Shown: positions 32,807 through 32,967 of the stretch, piece by piece
How the letters are laid out: every line of letters starts with the position of its first letter
Numbering within the stretch: position 1 is the first letter of the stretch
NCBI GenBank assembly: GCA_009839535.1
Contig: VXPN01000103.1
Coordinates: 1 to 32,967 of the forward strand
Length of the DNA stretch: 32,967 nucleotides
Direction of reading: 5' to 3'
From: Boseongicola sp. SB0662_bin_57
GTDB lineage: Bacteria > Pseudomonadota > Alphaproteobacteria > Rhodobacterales > Rhodobacteraceae
Made by a program: the position numbers and the translations under genes
Notes under the pieces: generated by a model
Seen by the model: only the letters and a program-made list of their open reading frames with translations
The model's database searches: none
Told to the model about the DNA's origin: nothing

Positions 32807-32967
32807 TCACGCGGCGTGAAACTCCGTCTTCCGTCGGAGAAACCGGGTCGCCTGATCCGTAACGCGTTGCGGGTCGCCGGTAGTCAGGAACATGGAGATC
32901 TCGCCAGTGCCTCGCATTTCTGGATGCCGCTCCAGATAGTCGGCCAGGCTGTCGGCCACAAGGGCTG
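32807..32967 (-). CDS. murI: Partial gene, C-terminus of glutamate racemase-like protein
   Basis: The last 52 codons of a gene that begins beyond the right edge are visible: ALVADSLADYLERHPEMRGT, then GEISMFLTTGDPQRVTDQAT and RFLRRKTEF, with the stop at 32807-32809. FLTTGDPxxV...A..FL at the C-terminus resembles alphaproteobacterial glutamate racemases (MurI), which supply D-glutamate for peptidoglycan. The catalytic cysteines would lie outside the window, so the call rests on this short tail. The gene runs in the same direction as argC, 57 bp upstream of it. Confidence 0.6.
   Translation of the reverse strand, partial: ALVADSLADYLERHPEMRGTGEISMFLTTGDPQRVTDQATRFLRRKTEFHAA

Noticed and set aside
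1..32967. CRISPR array, tRNA or rRNA genes, intact prophage or transposon
   Set aside because: No regularly spaced repeats, tRNA-like cloverleaf, rRNA segment or complete mobile element was recognised on reading both strands.

Overview
The window looks like a high-GC alphaproteobacterial chromosome segment, most likely from the Rhodobacterales. The argC-ccmE pair with a glutamate-racemase-like C-terminus at the right edge, the TRAP transporter, the GlxA-type regulator and the codon use all fit. This is an inference from gene content; there is no rRNA or marker gene to prove it. I see no tRNA, rRNA, CRISPR array or complete insertion sequence.

Left part (449-5.7 kb, minus strand): a compact five-gene operon encodes a periplasmic LolA-like carrier, two FtsX/LolC/E-type ABC permeases, a LolD/MacB-type ATPase and an outer-membrane beta-barrel. 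The genes are tightly coupled (TGA-CCC-TTG, an ATGA overlap, a 13-bp gap and a 20-bp overlap). It looks like a self-contained module for moving a lipid, lipoprotein or other amphiphile between the membranes. The cargo is unknown.

Scar region (5.8-7.6 kb): a graveyard of a sulfotransferase fragment, a type I restriction HsdR N-terminal fragment, a VapBC (FitAB-like) toxin-antitoxin pair in which both genes are frameshifted, and a doubtful transposase start.

Central catabolic locus (7.6-26.7 kb): two divergent operons flank a 1.1-kb spacer at 12.9-14.0 kb. Leftward run an ABM-like small protein, a GlxA/AraC regulator, the small and large subunits of an N,N-dimethylformamidase-like enzyme, and an M24 peptidase/creatinase-fold protein. 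Rightward run a TRAP transporter (SBP, small and large permease), a DinB-fold protein, a 2-hydroxyacid dehydrogenase, an MmgE/PrpD protein, two FAD enzymes (FMO-like and DAO-like), and the hydantoinase/oxoprolinase subunits HyuA and HyuB. A polar amino-acid ABC transporter (27.7-29.95 kb) follows. Amide hydrolase, creatinase fold, amine oxidase, ATP-dependent hydantoinase/lactamase and two importers together suggest uptake and stepwise breakdown of a small N-substituted (perhaps N-methylated) amide, lactam or hydantoin. The exact substrate cannot be read from the sequence. A broken GcvT/DmdA-like methyltransferase fragment lies on the opposite strand at 26.9-27.5 kb.

Right junction (29.95-33.0 kb): a serine-recombinase remnant and a decayed HicBA pair (single-base deletions, one of which fuses hicB to hicA) lie directly against ccmE, argC and a partial glutamate racemase gene. 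ccmE is normally followed by ccmF; here that place is taken by mobile-element debris, so about 31.0 kb looks like the edge of an acquired region.
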